This document shows positions 33,292 to 44,768 of a stretch of DNA of 64,000 bases, piece by piece. The translations under genes and the position numbers were made by a program. Source of the DNA: Knufia peltigerae (taxonomy: Eukaryota > Ascomycota > Eurotiomycetes > Chaetothyriales > Trichomeriaceae); assembly GCA_030247855.1 (NCBI GenBank), contig JAPDRN010000033.1, forward strand, positions 62,001-126,000, given 5' to 3'. The notes beneath the pieces are model-generated. The model made no database searches, had not been told where the DNA came from, and saw nothing but the letters and a program-made list of their open reading frames with translations. How positions within the stretch are numbered: position 1 is the first letter of the stretch; each line of letters begins with the position of its first letter.

Positions 33292-35172
33292 CTAAGACCA
33301 GAAAGCCCGCCACAGCCTGCGCGCCCAGTGTTGTTGATCCCTCATTTCTGGGTGGTGCGTGACCGTCTCCTCGCGCTCCTCCGCTTCTAGCTGCGATTGC
33401 CCGTCCGCCAATATCGGATCGCGCAAGAAAAGCGCGCCGATGAGCACGGGAACGGTGAGTCCAACGGCCGTCGTCGTCAAGAGGCGCTGGATGTGACTGT
33501 AGCTGGCGACGATGGCGTCCCGCTGCGGAGTGCCGGTCGGGTATTCCGGCACGACGTAAAAAGGGGCGGCGTAGATGGCGGGGGCCAGCGTCGCGTTGTT
33601 GAACGGCGCCAGGTTTTTACTGAGTTGGTCGTACAGGGTCTGCGTCCAGATGGCGCCCGACACACAGCCTCCGATGGCTTGCCCCAGAAAGTTGACGGTG
33701 AACATGAGACCTATGAGGATGCCGACGTGCTGGTGCTTCGCGACGGTTTGAATGAGAACCAGACTCGGGTACGGGAAGAAGCCCCCCGCGATCCCGACAA
33801 TGACTTCGCCGGCGATGACGCCGGCCTTGGAATTAGGACCGCCTCGGTATTTGACCAACAGTCCGACGCCGATGAACGAGAGGACGACTCCGCCCAGGAC
33901 AAACGCCTTCAACCGGCGCACCTTCATGACGACCAGACCCAGGAGCGCGGCAGAGAGGACGGCGCAGAACGAATACACAGAGGCGATGCGAGTGGCGGAT
34001 TCGACGCTGAAATCGTACGACACGACGAGGAGGGTGTACAGGTAGCTGGCGTGCGTCATGTACGCCGCGACGCAGAAGCAACCGATCACCAAGCACGCCC
34101 ACACCATGCGGTCCTTGAAGAGGTAGAACGGCAGCAGGGGGTGCGACGATTTGCGTTCCCAGTACAGAAAACCGGGCATCAGCGCGAATCCGAGGATCAG
34201 GGGAGTCAGTATACCGGCCTGGGTCCATTTTTTGCCAACTCCGCCCGCCAGGGTCAGAGGGATCATGATCATTGCCAGCGAAGCCGTCATCAAAAAGACT
34301 CCGGGGATGTCAAGCTCCCAGAAGATCGTCCTGAGCGACGAGAACAACGGAGGGTATCGTCTCTCTCGATCGCTTTGTTTGCGAGCTTGAAGCCCGAGAA
34401 GGACCACAAGCATAATTAGAGGCATGACGCATAGTGGGTAGATGATGCAGAACATCCCGATGCCCCATCTCCAAGTGGTGATCGAAAGCGTTGCCGAGGT
34501 GACGTTGCCGCTGACCCAGGAGTTGATCATATAAGGGAAGTTGGGCAGGAAGGCGAAGAAGAGTCGATTCTTGACTGCCGTGACGTCCGCAAGCATGATC
34601 TCGATTATCAAGAGCGAGGTTGTGTAGCCTAGCTGGTAGAGAATCGCGCCGCCTGCAAAGCTTCCGACATTGTTGGCACAGGCCTCCACGATGCTGCCCA
34701 CTGTGTAGACAACGACGCCGAAGATGAAGACTTCGAGTCGGCCAAAGACGTCGGCGAGCTTTGCCAACGAGGGTTGGAGGGCAGCTACGACGACTGCCCG
34801 AATGACATTGACAGTAGCCAGCAAAGAGTGTTGTTGATAGGAAGCCGTGGCGTACGCCAAATAGGTGTTGCGCACGAGATAATCCAAGCCAAATGCGTAA
34901 CCGGCTATGAAAAAGCTCAGATAGAGCGACACTCGTTTGGGGGTTGTTAGAACGTTTGCAATCGCCGCCATGCGAGCAACCCCTGGGGATACTAGGTCAG
35001 GTTCTTCACATTCATCGTGTTTGGATGTCGGAGATGAGTGGTTGGCAGATCCCTTCTCAGCCATCGGTCGAGCTCCGAGCCGATCAGACTGGGACTGAGG
35101 GCCGTTCATGTCCCCACTATGGACTTCAAATGCTGCGCTCGAAGCTTGCTGATATTTTGTTGAGGTAGACAT
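33292..35172 (-). CDS. Siderophore-iron MFS transporter (Sit/Arn/Mir type)
   Basis: Proton symporter for ferric siderophores, 14-helix MFS group, plasma membrane or vesicles. Intronless, 626 aa from ATG 35172; an in-frame TTG just upstream was rejected. The polar N-tail of ~85 residues is followed by SLYLSFFIAGYAFGLDYLVRNTYLAYA, the group's typical first helix, where drug exporters differ. Other landmarks: QPSLAKLADVFGRLEVF (loop 2-3 signature), FAFLPNFPYMINSWVSGNV, a WRWGIGMFCIIYPLC helix and a VPVLIGALFLRDPIL end. The last extracellular loop contains VVPEYPTGTPQRDAIV, typical of this family. No siderophore synthetase or ornithine monooxygenase occurs nearby, so it may import xenosiderophores. 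Confidence 0.88.
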   Translation of the reverse strand: MSTSTKYQQASSAAFEVHSGDMNGPQSQSDRLGARPMAEKGSANHSSPTSKHDECEEPDLVSPGVARMAAIANVLTTPKRVSLYLSFFIAGYAFGLDYLVRNTYLAYATASYQQHSLLATVNVIRAVVVAALQPSLAKLADVFGRLEVFIFGVVVYTVGSIVEACANNVGSFAGGAILYQLGYTTSLLIIEIMLADVTAVKNRLFFAFLPNFPYMINSWVSGNVTSATLSITTWRWGIGMFCIIYPLCVMPLIMLVVLLGLQARKQSDRERRYPPLFSSLRTIFWELDIPGVFLMTASLAMIMIPLTLAGGVGKKWTQAGILTPLILGFALMPGFLYWERKSSHPLLPFYLFKDRMVWACLVIGCFCVAAYMTHASYLYTLLVVSYDFSVESATRIASVYSFCAVLSAALLGLVVMKVRRLKAFVLGGVVLSFIGVGLLVKYRGGPNSKAGVIAGEVIVGIAGGFFPYPSLVLIQTVAKHQHVGILIGLMFTVNFLGQAIGGCVSGAIWTQTLYDQLSKNLAPFNNATLAPAIYAAPFYVVPEYPTGTPQRDAIVASYSHIQRLLTTTAVGLTVPVLIGALFLRDPILADGQSQLEAEEREETVTHHPEMRDQQHWARRLWRAFWS

Positions 35173-36215
35173 TCGGGAGGACAATTTGTGACTGAGCCAG
35201 CTTCAGAAACTTGTGCAGACCTAGCAGCTGTTCAGGGTACGAGGAGGCGCAGATTTTGTTTCCGGGGGGAGGCATGAGTTATAGCTACGATTGGACTTGG
35301 TACAGACGGGCACGTCTCCTTCTGCGTAGCCAGTCACCATCACCACCACGACTCCCGAGGTAGACGCAAAAGTGTCCACGCCGCCAACACGAAGAACACG
35401 TGAGACATGATGAGTGCTTCCACTTAATCGCGCACATCTTACCTAGTGAAGTCTGGTGAAGGTGGGCAGTCACGCGTTCGACACTGCGCTGCTCGATGAA
35501 CTTACCTATATTATCCTTTTCTCGAAGACCGCGCCGAGAAACGTTGTGGAGCCTTCCACCTTTTTGTGGGGCAAGGCTGGCGGACTGTGAACTTCGATTG
35601 CAACAAGGATCCTCATTGTGCTTTGATTGTAGGATGTTGATTGTTCATGCAGGTTTCTTGTAGCTGACCGTGAGTCTGAAGAGAAATGGTCGATGGAAAT
35701 TCGGAATCTCCCTTTGTCTCGTCTAATTATTCTTTTTCAGGAGAAAAAAAAGATAAAGCATATGACCTGCAACGTGTAACTGGCACGAAGTCTCCAGCCA
35801 ACAGGCTATGCTTGTCACACCAGACCAAGGAACGGCTTCTCTCCGGGCTTGAGCACATTCTCATGGCAGCGTATGCGCAGACGACCTCGCATCCATTTGA
35901 ACAAAGGTCGTATAGAGTGACGGAAGGAGAGAATAGCGTCCGATGTCGGACGTCGTATTTACTTCAGGACTATGCTGGAAGCGAAGATGCTTGCCGGTTG
36001 TCTCTTGGTCGAGCGTATAGTTCTACTAGTAGTAACCTTGGCTCGGGCGAGTGGAAGGATATGTCGCATCTTGGGAGAGCTCCTCGAAATTCCTTAGGGG
36101 TGTCGTTGACAGCGGCCTCCAGATCGGCGTACATTATGATCAATATGGCTCACCGTGCCAGACACATTTTCTCGAGTCTCCTTCGTATAACTCGCTGAAA
36201 GGGCTGAGAACAGCC
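35173..36215. other. Divergent promoter region between two MFS transporters
   Basis: 1.04 kb between the minus-strand siderophore transporter and the plus-strand MFS gene. An ATG-initiated 170-codon ORF at 35686-36198 on + has no recognisable domain and runs into the next gene's 5' region, so I leave it uncalled. Confidence 0.5.
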
Positions 36216-37919
36216 ATGGGTGGCGAGGTTCCTCCAATGCAGCACACTGCGCAGCTGGACCTTGTTGTCCACTGGGACGGTGATGGTGACTCGGCAAATC
36301 CGTTGAACTGGTCATCGTTAACCAAAGGCCTGAACCTCTCTTTGATATCAGCCATGTCTTTCATCACGTACGCTGCGTCTGGTCCTTAAAGCCAGAGCGA
36401 GGATTCTGACCAGAGTCTGCAGGCCGCTTGCCTCATCAATGTTCGCACCGAGCATAGAGCAAGTCATGAAAGATTTCGGCACTACCACCCAATTCTTCGC
36501 CACGTTCTCTGTCTCGATATATCTGATCGGTTATTTCTTTGGCCCGCTCCTATTTGCGCCGCTATCAGAAACTTACGGTCGGCTCATTGTCTACCATATT
36601 ACCAACATTCTGTACGTGGTCTTCACGGTGGCTTGTGCAGTCGCACCTTCGTTGGATAGCTTGATTGGCTTTCGCTTCCTGGCTGGCTCTGCAGGTTCGG
36701 CATGTCTTGTCCTGGGTGCTGGAAGCGTGGCCGACATGTATCCCCGCGAAAAGCGAGGCTCCAAGATGACAGCGTTTGTCCTTGGACCGATGATGGGTCC
36801 TGTAGTGGGTATGTGTCTATCTTGTATGTTGCAAGACTGGAACTGACCTACACGGAATAGGACCCATTGCTGGCGGTTTTATCTCGCAAGATCTGGATTG
36901 GCGGTGGATTTTTTGGAGCATTTCTATAGCAGTCAGCACACTTGAGAAAGGAGATATGGTTCTTTGCTGATCGATTTCTAGGCCGGTGTTGTGGCCGTGG
37001 CATGTCTTGTCTGCCTGAGAGAATCATATGCTCCGGTTATCCTGCAGAAAAGGGCTTTAAAGAGTGGCGCATACGCCAGTACTCAGCGGCACATCGCCAA
37101 TGGTCCCAAGCCCGGCGAGGATCTGCTTAATGCCTTGGTGAGACCAGCCAAGATGTTTTTCCTGTCGCCTATTGTTTTTGTGTTGGTGGTTTGTCCTTGC
37201 TCTTATCCTCATGTTGCTTGACCTCTGAAGCTGATCAAGTACAAGTTATACATGGCAATCATATACGGCTACCTGTATCTCCTTTTCACCACCATCACCC
37301 AAGTATATGAAAACGTCTATGGGTTTTCCACTGGCCTTGCAGGCCTGTCTTACCTTGGGTTAGGAGTGGGAATGGTGCTCGGTTTGGCTGTATTTGGCTC
37401 CACCAGCGACAAAAGGTTGAAGAAGAAGAAAGAAAAAGAAGGGCAAGTCGAACCAGAGTTTCATCTACAAGCACTTATCCCCGCAGCCTTGTGCATTCCC
37501 GTGGGACTGTTCTGGTACGGCTGGTCTGCCGAAAAGAAAATCCACTGGATCATGCCGATACTCGGGACCACTTGGGTAGGCTTCGCAATGACGGGCGTTT
37601 TCGTGAGTACTTCTCAAGACTGCTAAAGGGCATCGGGAACATCTAGCGTTAACTGCACGAACAGTTTGCGATTCAGATGTATTTGATTGATTGCTATCCA
37701 CTATACGTGGCATCGGTCACGGCTTCGAATACTGTTGTGCGGTCGCTAGTCGGTGCTTTTCTGCCACTGGCCGGGCGGCCGCTCTATGATAGACTCGGAC
37801 TGGCTTGGGGCAACGCAGTATTGGCCTTTATTGCGTTAGCAATGGTCCCTCTGCCCTTTATATTCCTGAAGTACGGTGCGTGGTTGAGAACACATCCTCG
37901 ATTTCAGGTAAAGCTTTAG
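36216..37919 (+). CDS. MFS transporter, DHA1-like (polyamine/multidrug type)
   Basis: 12-helix major facilitator, likely a plasma-membrane proton antiporter for drugs or polyamines. Exons: 36216-36367, 36423-36808, 36861-36931, 36982-37188, 37246-37602 and 37665-37919; 475 aa. The start gives MGGEVPPMQH and then DSANPLNWSSLTKGLNL, the typical NPLNW entry. Joined exons give FITPLASSMFAPSI, GPLLFAPLSETYGR (motif A-like), FRFLAGSAGSACLVLGAG and GPIAGGFISQDLDWRWIFW. Intron 3 has the weak donor GTCAGC. For intron 4 the acceptor is AAG and several in-frame AAG sites compete (37230, 37239, 37245), so a few residues around LYMAIIYGYLYLLF are uncertain. The C-terminal half keeps NTVVRSLVGAFLPLAGRPLYDRLG. 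Divergent from the siderophore transporter. Confidence 0.85.
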
Positions 37920-39421
37920 CCGCGAAAAAGAGACGGATTTAGTCTCAAGAGTACTATGTCGGGCACGTGATCTTGAAAGCGGCGTCGAGTCCGCGGGCAT
38001 ACCTTGGCGAGGACTTTGTGCATGGCCAGCACTGCTCGCATGAATCCAGGATGGCTGTGTTCGGGGAAGGGAAATTCTAGAAAGCCGCTCTCCGTGTGGC
38101 GTGACTTTTCGGCGGATCAACCTGGTGAGCCAGTTCGTATGGAGTACAGAGGCCGTACGGAGTACTGTATGTCGGGATCGAATCAATGGCCCAAGTACTC
38201 GTACCCCTGCAGCAAGCGAATGTGAAACCAGGGGGGTGGGAAAGGGATGTGAAACATTTTTGAGGCTGGACGACGGAGAATAACCCAAAGGGGTGCGAAT
38301 ACGAGTGCAATTCCTTCGCATTCGCAGGTGGTAGAACATGGGTATCACACTCACTGAACATGGGTACACTGATTGTAGCCAACCACTTCAGTTCATGGCC
38401 ATGTTTGCAACTGGAGATGTTTTGGATATGACCGATCCACATGGATTCGGAGGAGTCTTCAGTACGTAGCGGGTACAGAGGACACGACAGCATCCGCCGT
38501 CGAGTACGAGTAGTCGTCAGTACGGGGCATGGATATCTGACTGCAGCAGCTGGCTCCGTTGGTTTGCTCGCATCGCATGGTGTGAAACGAGACTTCCGTG
38601 GTAGACAGTTACAATTCTTCAGCAATGAGTGGTGATGGAATGAGATGTTCATACTCCGTACAAAGCACGAGGCACTGCGCAGGCAGATCTGAGTGGTGAG
38701 TTGGCGAGTAGCGCGTGGCGGGGCAGCGTCGGTGGCTGGTGGTCCGTGGCCACAGTGAGTATCGATAAGACCTGTACTGCCCAGCAACCAGCAGGATAAG
38801 CCTGGAAGAGGCCAGCATAAGCGTACAGAAGGTGGCCAGCCGCGAAGCTTCGAGGCTCAGGGGCCTGGACTCGACCCAGTAGGCTCCCCAATGTGCCCCG
38901 TAGGCCCTAATCACCCACCAATGGCCAACTGACCCAGACACATCTGACGCCAGTTTCCCCTGGCACGATGGAGTCTCCCTGGGCACTTCAGCGGCCATCA
39001 ACCACAAGCCGGCGCTAGACAAGCCACAACTGCGTCAATGGTCGATCGACTACGGAGTACTCGTACCATCCAACTATTCCTGCTTCTCTGCGCAGTCTTT
39101 CATCATATCTTCCTTCGTCCAAGACACATCCTCTGCTTCTCCTGTACAGATACAGGACACCCTTTGATCTGATCTGTTCGTCCTCGTAAGCGTACACAGG
39201 GCTATCCTCCGACATTTCCTTCCAAACAAACGCCTAACGCCTTGTCTGTTGAAACACCACTCCGATACCATCGCTCGCCTCCTGAGGAACATCGTTGTAT
39301 AGAGTCGCCACCCGAGTTATACAATTATTGCATTGCCTCGAACCCATGGCGGTCCTAGCATAACACGACCCCCTTCACGACAGCTGCGTCTGCGGCCCTC
39401 CTCTTCTACTCCTCCGCAGCC
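37920..39421. other. 1.5 kb intergenic region
   Basis: No gene recognised. Three exact copies of the TACTCCGTA/TACGGAGTA word occur (38156-38164, 38652-38660, 39051-39059). The final 200 bases look like the leader of the NIPA-like gene. Confidence 0.5.
38156..39059. repeat. Three TACGGAGTA/TACTCCGTA words
   Basis: Exact words at 38156-38164 (TACGGAGTA), 38652-38660 (TACTCCGTA) and 39051-39059 (TACGGAGTA), all in the spacer between the MFS and NIPA-like genes. Confidence 0.7.
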
Positions 39422-42018
39422 ATGGAAACCATTCCTCCTCAGCTATGGGAAGTCGCCCATACACTCGTTGCCCGCAACGAGACCAACTCGACTTCCTCCG
39501 CGACCACCGAGACTCGACCAGGGAGTTACAAAGCCATTGGGCTCAGTCTGGCCATCGCGTCAGGCCTCTTCATTGGTACATCTTTTGTGTTGAAGAAGGT
39601 TGGACTGCTCAAGTCAACCCAGAAATACAATGAGGAGGCGGGTGAGGGCTACGGCTATCTCAAGAACTGGTACTGGTGGACGGGCATGACCCTCATGATC
39701 ATCGGCGAAATCGCAAACTTTGGAGCCTACTGTTTTGTCGATGCAATTCTCGTGGCCCCGATGGGCGCTCTGAGTGTCGTTGTCACCACAATCCTTTCGG
39801 CCATCTTTCTAAAAGAGCGCCTGAGTTTTGTCGGCAAGGTTGGCTGCTTCAACTGCATAATTGGCAGCATCGTCATTGCACTGAATGCTCCCGAGCAAAG
39901 CGCGGTTGCCGACATTCAAGAGATGCAGCATTTTGTCATCGCTCCCGGATTCTTGAGCTTCGCTGGTGTCATCATTGCAGGCTGCGTGTTTGTGGCGTTG
40001 TGGGTAGCGCCTCGCTACGGCAAGAAGAGTATGCTGGTGTATCTGAGCATTTGCAGCTTGATTGGAGGCCTCAGTGTCGTCGCAACTCAAGGATTAGGGA
40101 GTGCAATCGTCGCACAAGCCAATGGCGAACCTCAGTTCAACAAATGGTTTCTCTATGTTCTTTTGGTCTTCGTCATTGCGACATTGCTGACTGAAATCAT
40201 TTATCTGAATGTAAGTACAAGCCCTATCGCTGCACATTTTTATCCTGACCCTTCCAAAAGAAAGCCCTGGACATTTTTCAAGCCGCACTGGTCACACCGA
40301 CGTACTATGTATTCTTCACGAGTGCCACCATCATCACATCTGCCGTTCTGTTTCGAGGGTTCAAAGGGACAGTTGTTACAATCATGACTGTCGTTTTCGG
40401 ATTCTTTCAAATATGCTCTGGCGTCATCCTCCTCCAAATGTCGAAGTCTGCAAAGGATGTTCCGGATGCAGCTGTGTTCAAGGGAGATCTCGATCAAGTG
40501 CGCGAAATCGCCGAGGTCGAGCAGCCAGAGACCGAACCAAAAGCCGATGCCATTCGTGGTACAGCAGCCCTCATTAGGAGAATGTCCACGACGCGACGGA
40601 AATGGGAACAGGAAGAGGCAAAACGATTGCACGATGAGAAGATGCAAGATCAGCTGGAGCCGGTCCGTGAAAATGAGATCGTGGAATGGGATGGCCTTCG
40701 ACGAAGGAAAACGGTCATTGGCGAGCCTGGCTCATCACCAGCGCCTCGCAGGAAGACTACACATCCGCCACTGGGCATGTCACATTTCCCTGAGCCCGAT
40801 GACGAGGACAACCAGGGCCATGGCCCTAACTTTTTCGAAAACCTGCGTAACCGCGCGCAGACATTCATTCACTCTCCAACACCTCCTCCTCACCCCAAGA
40901 CCATGCCTGCTGGCGGTCTTAACAGCCCGCTCTATCCCGTGGCATTGACAGATATCAAATTCCAGCCCTCACAAATTGATTCTCCTATCCGGCCGTACGG
41001 CCCTGGTAGCCTCGAAGATGCACAGGAGCGTATCTACGGACTCGCACCTGGGGAACGCAAATTTCAAGACACCAAAGCAGGAATCATCCAGCCTTCTCCA
41101 CGATCGAAACCTCTCCCAGCCAACCCGGTTCCTTCGCCATCGCTAAGACCTCCTCAAGAAGCCAGACGGCAATTCTCCTTCACCAACTTTCTCCGACCCG
41201 GCTCCCGGACACCGACCACCGATCAAGCGATTCCACGGCCTCCCATGCAACGCCGCACGAGTAGCGCGAGTCACGGGCAAAAGCGAGCCATGAAGAGTGG
41301 AACAGAGGAGGAAAGATTAGGTCTTGTCAAGGGTGATTCTCACATTGCTTTACTTCAACCTCAAATGTCCCACTCTCCCGAACGCCAGCCCATTTCTCGC
41401 CCTCACTCCCAAACCAGCTCCATCAGTAGTGTTGATGATCACTATCGTTATCAATACCCTTCTCCTTCTGAAAGTTCTCAGTCGTATTCTGACGACGATG
41501 ACGGGTGGCAGATGATGAACTCGACGACTCAACCGCGGAGCCACATACCAGCAATAAATCTGCCGAATGCGGTTCCAGTACTCCAAAGCCCCAGCACTCG
41601 AAAGAGACCAAGTCCACCCAGGAGTTATCAGCAACAATCAGCCACGATGAATATGCCGACCAGCCCGTCACTTCCCGATACCATGGCGGGCGGAGGGCGG
41701 ATACAGGCGAGAGTGGCGCCAGCAGCGTCAGACCGTTTCCCGATTTCACCGACGAGCCAGCAGCGGGCGACTCAGAGTCCACCCCCTGGGTATCAGGAGA
41801 GAGATTTCGCACCTCACCCAGCTCAAGCTTCAGAGGACCTGAGAAGAGATGAAGGTCCGATGGGAGCCAATGCGAGGGGAAGAAAGCCAGCCAACGGCGG
41901 CGACGAGCACGACTCTGGTAGGAATAGGTTTGAGGAACAAAGTAGACGAGAGCGAGAGGAAAGGAGATTAAGAGCTACCGGCCGTCGTCAAAGCTGGAAG
42001 CCAACTACGCCCGAATGA
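39422..42018 (+). CDS. NIPA/DUF803-family magnesium transporter with long C-terminal tail
   Basis: Membrane protein of the NIPA (DUF803) family, which includes Mg2+ transporters. Exon 1 39422-40210, intron 40211-40260 (GTAAGT...AAAAG), exon 2 40261-42018; 848 aa. The membrane part (about 38-345) has nine or so helices. Landmarks are ASGLFIGTSFVLKKVGLL, YLKNWYWWTGMTLMIIGE, ANFGAYCFVDAILVAPMGALS and, across the splice, IIYLN-KALDIFQAALVTPTYY. The remaining ~500 residues are hydrophilic, Pro/Ser/Arg-rich and probably disordered cytosolic tail, including HPPLGMSHFPEPDDED and many SP/TP sites. The tail makes the protein much longer than animal NIPA proteins. The splice is supported by the continuous family motif across it. 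Confidence 0.9.
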
Positions 42019-42526
42019 GATGAGGCTGTTTGATGGCATTGGAGCCCATCGATGTTTGTACACTTGGTCATAGCTTTGTTAGCGCGTTAACGACATAGGG
42101 ATACCCACGACTGTACGGATTAACGCAAGAAAATGAATGATTGATTTAATGTACTCACGTAGCTCTCTTCCAGTTTTGGTGTATAGAATACTCTGCCTAT
42201 TCCATACCTGGCACTCTATACGGAGTGTCCGTTCTCGTTCTCGTTCTCGTACCCGAATCCCCATGATGACATCAGGTAATTAGGAGTACTCTGGATTAAG
42301 GTTTTTCTCTGCGTCTTTAACACGGCCGAATCCGTCCATTGTTCGGTTGGTATTAACTCCGGGCATCCGAGCTGCGTCGACAGTGCCCCCAGGTTACAAG
42401 CCCAGCGCTGAGAGCCTCTATTTTTTCCCTTTTTCAAATGGAGTTCTCTTTGTCAGCGTCCCTCGGAAGGGGAAGGAAGTTCTTGTTGTGTGAACCTGTC
42501 TCTGCCTGCAATACAGCCGAACCAAG
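42019..42526. other. Intergenic 42.02-42.53 kb
   Basis: Short spacer with a GTTCTC hexamer run at 42231-42250 and a one-mismatch TACGGAGTG at about 42219. Otherwise nothing seen. Confidence 0.5.
42231..42250. repeat. (GTTCTC)n microsatellite
   Basis: Just over three hexamer units between the NIPA-like gene and the next plus-strand gene. Confidence 0.8.
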
Positions 42527-44128
42527 ATGGCTGATTCACCATCATCCGACGATAGCTCGCAAGGCTCGGTAGACGATTCTACCACCCAGGCGCTCGCGAA
42601 AGCGCCTGCGGTCAAGGACAAAGAATGCCAATACTGCCATCAGCACTTTACCTCGTCCTCCCTCGGTCGACACCTCGATCAGTTCATCTCCAAGAAGAAG
42701 GCCGACGGCATTCACGATGTCGAAGAGATCCGCAGGCTCCGCGGTGGAATCACGCGACGCACCGCCAGAGGCTCGCGAAAGGACAAAAACAACAAAGACC
42801 GGGGCGAAACGATATCTTCACAGGCCTCTCCGGGCCCAGGAGCGATCTCATCCGACCTCGCCGCCGCCGCCGGGTCAGCCAACAACACAAACGACCTGAA
42901 TAAAGTGCCTCCTGGTGGACTACATGTGAGGTTGAACAGACTGAATTGGCAGGCCACCGGGGTCATCACGGATCCTACCACGCTGGACTCGCCCATGTCT
43001 GCGATGCCTCCGACGCCCGCAGCGTTGACAAACAGTCCTTCTGGAGTCAAGCGTAGTTTCTCGACCTACGCGCAAGATCTCGGGTCTGGGTCTATTAATA
43101 CTACCAATAATAACAACACTAATTCCGACACGGCGCGAGCGCTAGAACTGGCGCTGCGCGAGGTCCTGGATTCCTTACGTGCCGCCACCAAACACGCCTC
43201 TCCAACGCCGTCGCCGTTCAAATTCGACATACAGTCACAGACGTACCCGTCGCTGTGCCTGAAGATGCTCCCCGCGCCGGCCACGTTATTCCAGGCTTCG
43301 CCCTTTGCCACGCCGCAGTCCATACCGATCTCCCCGCCGGGGCCTGACCAGCTGCAGCCGCTGAGGCAGAAACTCAGCACGGCCATCGACTACTGGAAGT
43401 GGCAGGCTCTACGGCTCGCGCAGCCGACGACGTCCAACATTGCGGAAGAGGCGGACTTCCTCAGCCGCAGCGCCGCGCAGTGGAACGAGTCGACGCTCAC
43501 GCACCTGGAGACGTGCTACCAGAACTGGATGGTGCACCCGCTCGAGGTGCGCAGCCTGCTGTGGCAGATCGAGTTGCTGCGCTCGTACAACAACGAGCAG
43601 CAAAAGGTGTCGGAGCTCGAGGAGAAACTCGAGTCCCTGCAGCAGGAGACGAACCAGTTGCAGCAGCAGGTCGAGTACCTGTCCCGCTGCCAGTGGCCGA
43701 GGGAGATGGCCCTGTGGCCCCCCGAGCGCAAGACGTTTGGCGCGTCGATGCGGGAGGAGCTGCGGCTGATGAACCTGAACAAACTCCCCGGGGCCGAGGG
43801 CGCCGAGGACTACATCCAGCTGCCCGAGAGCGTCAACACGCGCGGGGACAAGTGGGATTTCGACAAGCTGGTCAACAAGTGGAAGACGCACATCCGGGAA
43901 GACCGAAACAGAAGAATACCCCCTTCTTCCTCCCAAACGCATACGCCCCTGGTGGACGGCGCAAAAGGAACGGCCGAGCTGAAAAGGTCGCAGACGGAGC
44001 CGTCGGGGATGAATGGATTGTCGAACGGCCAGTCACCCAGTCTTGTCACGACGACTGATGAGCAACGGAGAAAAGGAACGAATACGAGGAGTCAGAAAGG
44101 GAATATCAATTTGGTGTCTGATTTTTGA
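42527..44128 (+). CDS. Conserved fungal zinc-finger/coiled-coil protein, function unknown
   Basis: 533-residue intronless protein. Near the N-terminus is a short Cys/His motif, ECQYCHQHFTSSSLGRHLDQF (C34, C37, H49 with further His at 38/40), reminiscent of UBZ/Rad18-like or C2H-type fingers. A basic stretch RRTARGSRKDKNNKDR and a long Ser/Thr/Asn-rich region follow. The second half contains a helical region beginning DQLQPLRQKLSTAIDYWKWQALRL and a clear heptad coiled coil (about 350-390). It then has RCQWPREMALWPPERKTFG and WDFDKLVNKWKTHIREDR. These conserved blocks suggest a real domain shared among ascomycetes, but I cannot attach a function. The GC-rich codon use from 43200 to 43900 is stronger than in neighbouring genes. 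Confidence 0.75.
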   Translation: MADSPSSDDSSQGSVDDSTTQALAKAPAVKDKECQYCHQHFTSSSLGRHLDQFISKKKADGIHDVEEIRRLRGGITRRTARGSRKDKNNKDRGETISSQASPGPGAISSDLAAAAGSANNTNDLNKVPPGGLHVRLNRLNWQATGVITDPTTLDSPMSAMPPTPAALTNSPSGVKRSFSTYAQDLGSGSINTTNNNNTNSDTARALELALREVLDSLRAATKHASPTPSPFKFDIQSQTYPSLCLKMLPAPATLFQASPFATPQSIPISPPGPDQLQPLRQKLSTAIDYWKWQALRLAQPTTSNIAEEADFLSRSAAQWNESTLTHLETCYQNWMVHPLEVRSLLWQIELLRSYNNEQQKVSELEEKLESLQQETNQLQQQVEYLSRCQWPREMALWPPERKTFGASMREELRLMNLNKLPGAEGAEDYIQLPESVNTRGDKWDFDKLVNKWKTHIREDRNRRIPPSSSQTHTPLVDGAKGTAELKRSQTEPSGMNGLSNGQSPSLVTTTDEQRRKGTNTRSQKGNINLVSDF

Positions 44129-44768
44129 GAGAGGCCATGAAAAGTGTACTAGTGGACCGAGGAGAGAAGCATGAGTTCTCCTCGGTAACTCCACGTGGAT
44201 CACTCCGTACGTGTATACCTATATATCTTTGTGTATTAAATTTAGTAGCCTGTTTCCCAATTTTGGCCAGATGGATACATTACAGATACAGCGTCCTATT
44301 AGGTGGATATGATGCATGTACGGATATGTGTCTGTCAAATAATGTATTCGTATTACGACGAGAGTATTTGTACCCAGGATTCCCGTGTCCGTATAGAGAG
44401 GTATACCATTTCCCCGATCCATAAAATCCATCACACTGCGCCTTACATTCTGTTTTCACCCTTCAAGATATCCCCCGTATGTAAAATACCTAGGTGTATA
44501 TCTCTGTACAAGGTAACGGATGATTCCATGCCAATTGCGGCCCATTCACATTCTCGTCTTTCTCATGTCGGTCGTATTGTCGTTTATCAAAACCAAGAAT
44601 CTCGCTCATCTTCAAACCGCAATAAACCAGATATGCTTCTTTCGCCTTCTTCTTCCTCTTCCGCTTCGGCCTGGGGCGGAGGGGGAGGATTAGGGTCGTT
44701 CTCGACGTCGTCGTCGTCGTCGTCAAGTTTGAACCGCACTTTTTGCTGTCGTAGGGTGCGCGTATTGT
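44129..44768. other. Intergenic 44.13-44.77 kb
   Basis: AT-rich 3' flank of the plus-strand gene. A near match CACTCCGTA lies at about 44203. Nothing coding recognised with confidence. Confidence 0.5.

Noticed and set aside
35686..36198. 170-codon plus-strand ORF with ATG
   Set aside because: No domain, odd composition, and it runs into the leader of the MFS gene; probably a chance ORF.
23151..37919. Secondary-metabolite gene cluster
   Set aside because: It contains a monooxygenase, regulator and transporters but no backbone synthase, and strands and spacing do not suggest one unit.
38077..38787. 236-codon minus-strand ORF
   Set aside because: No domain; overlaps intergenic repeat words and has biased His/Pro/Arg composition.
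43399..44058. Long alternative frames inside the zinc-finger/coiled-coil gene
   Set aside because: These are GC-rich shadow frames of the real gene with Arg/Ala/Gly-biased products.
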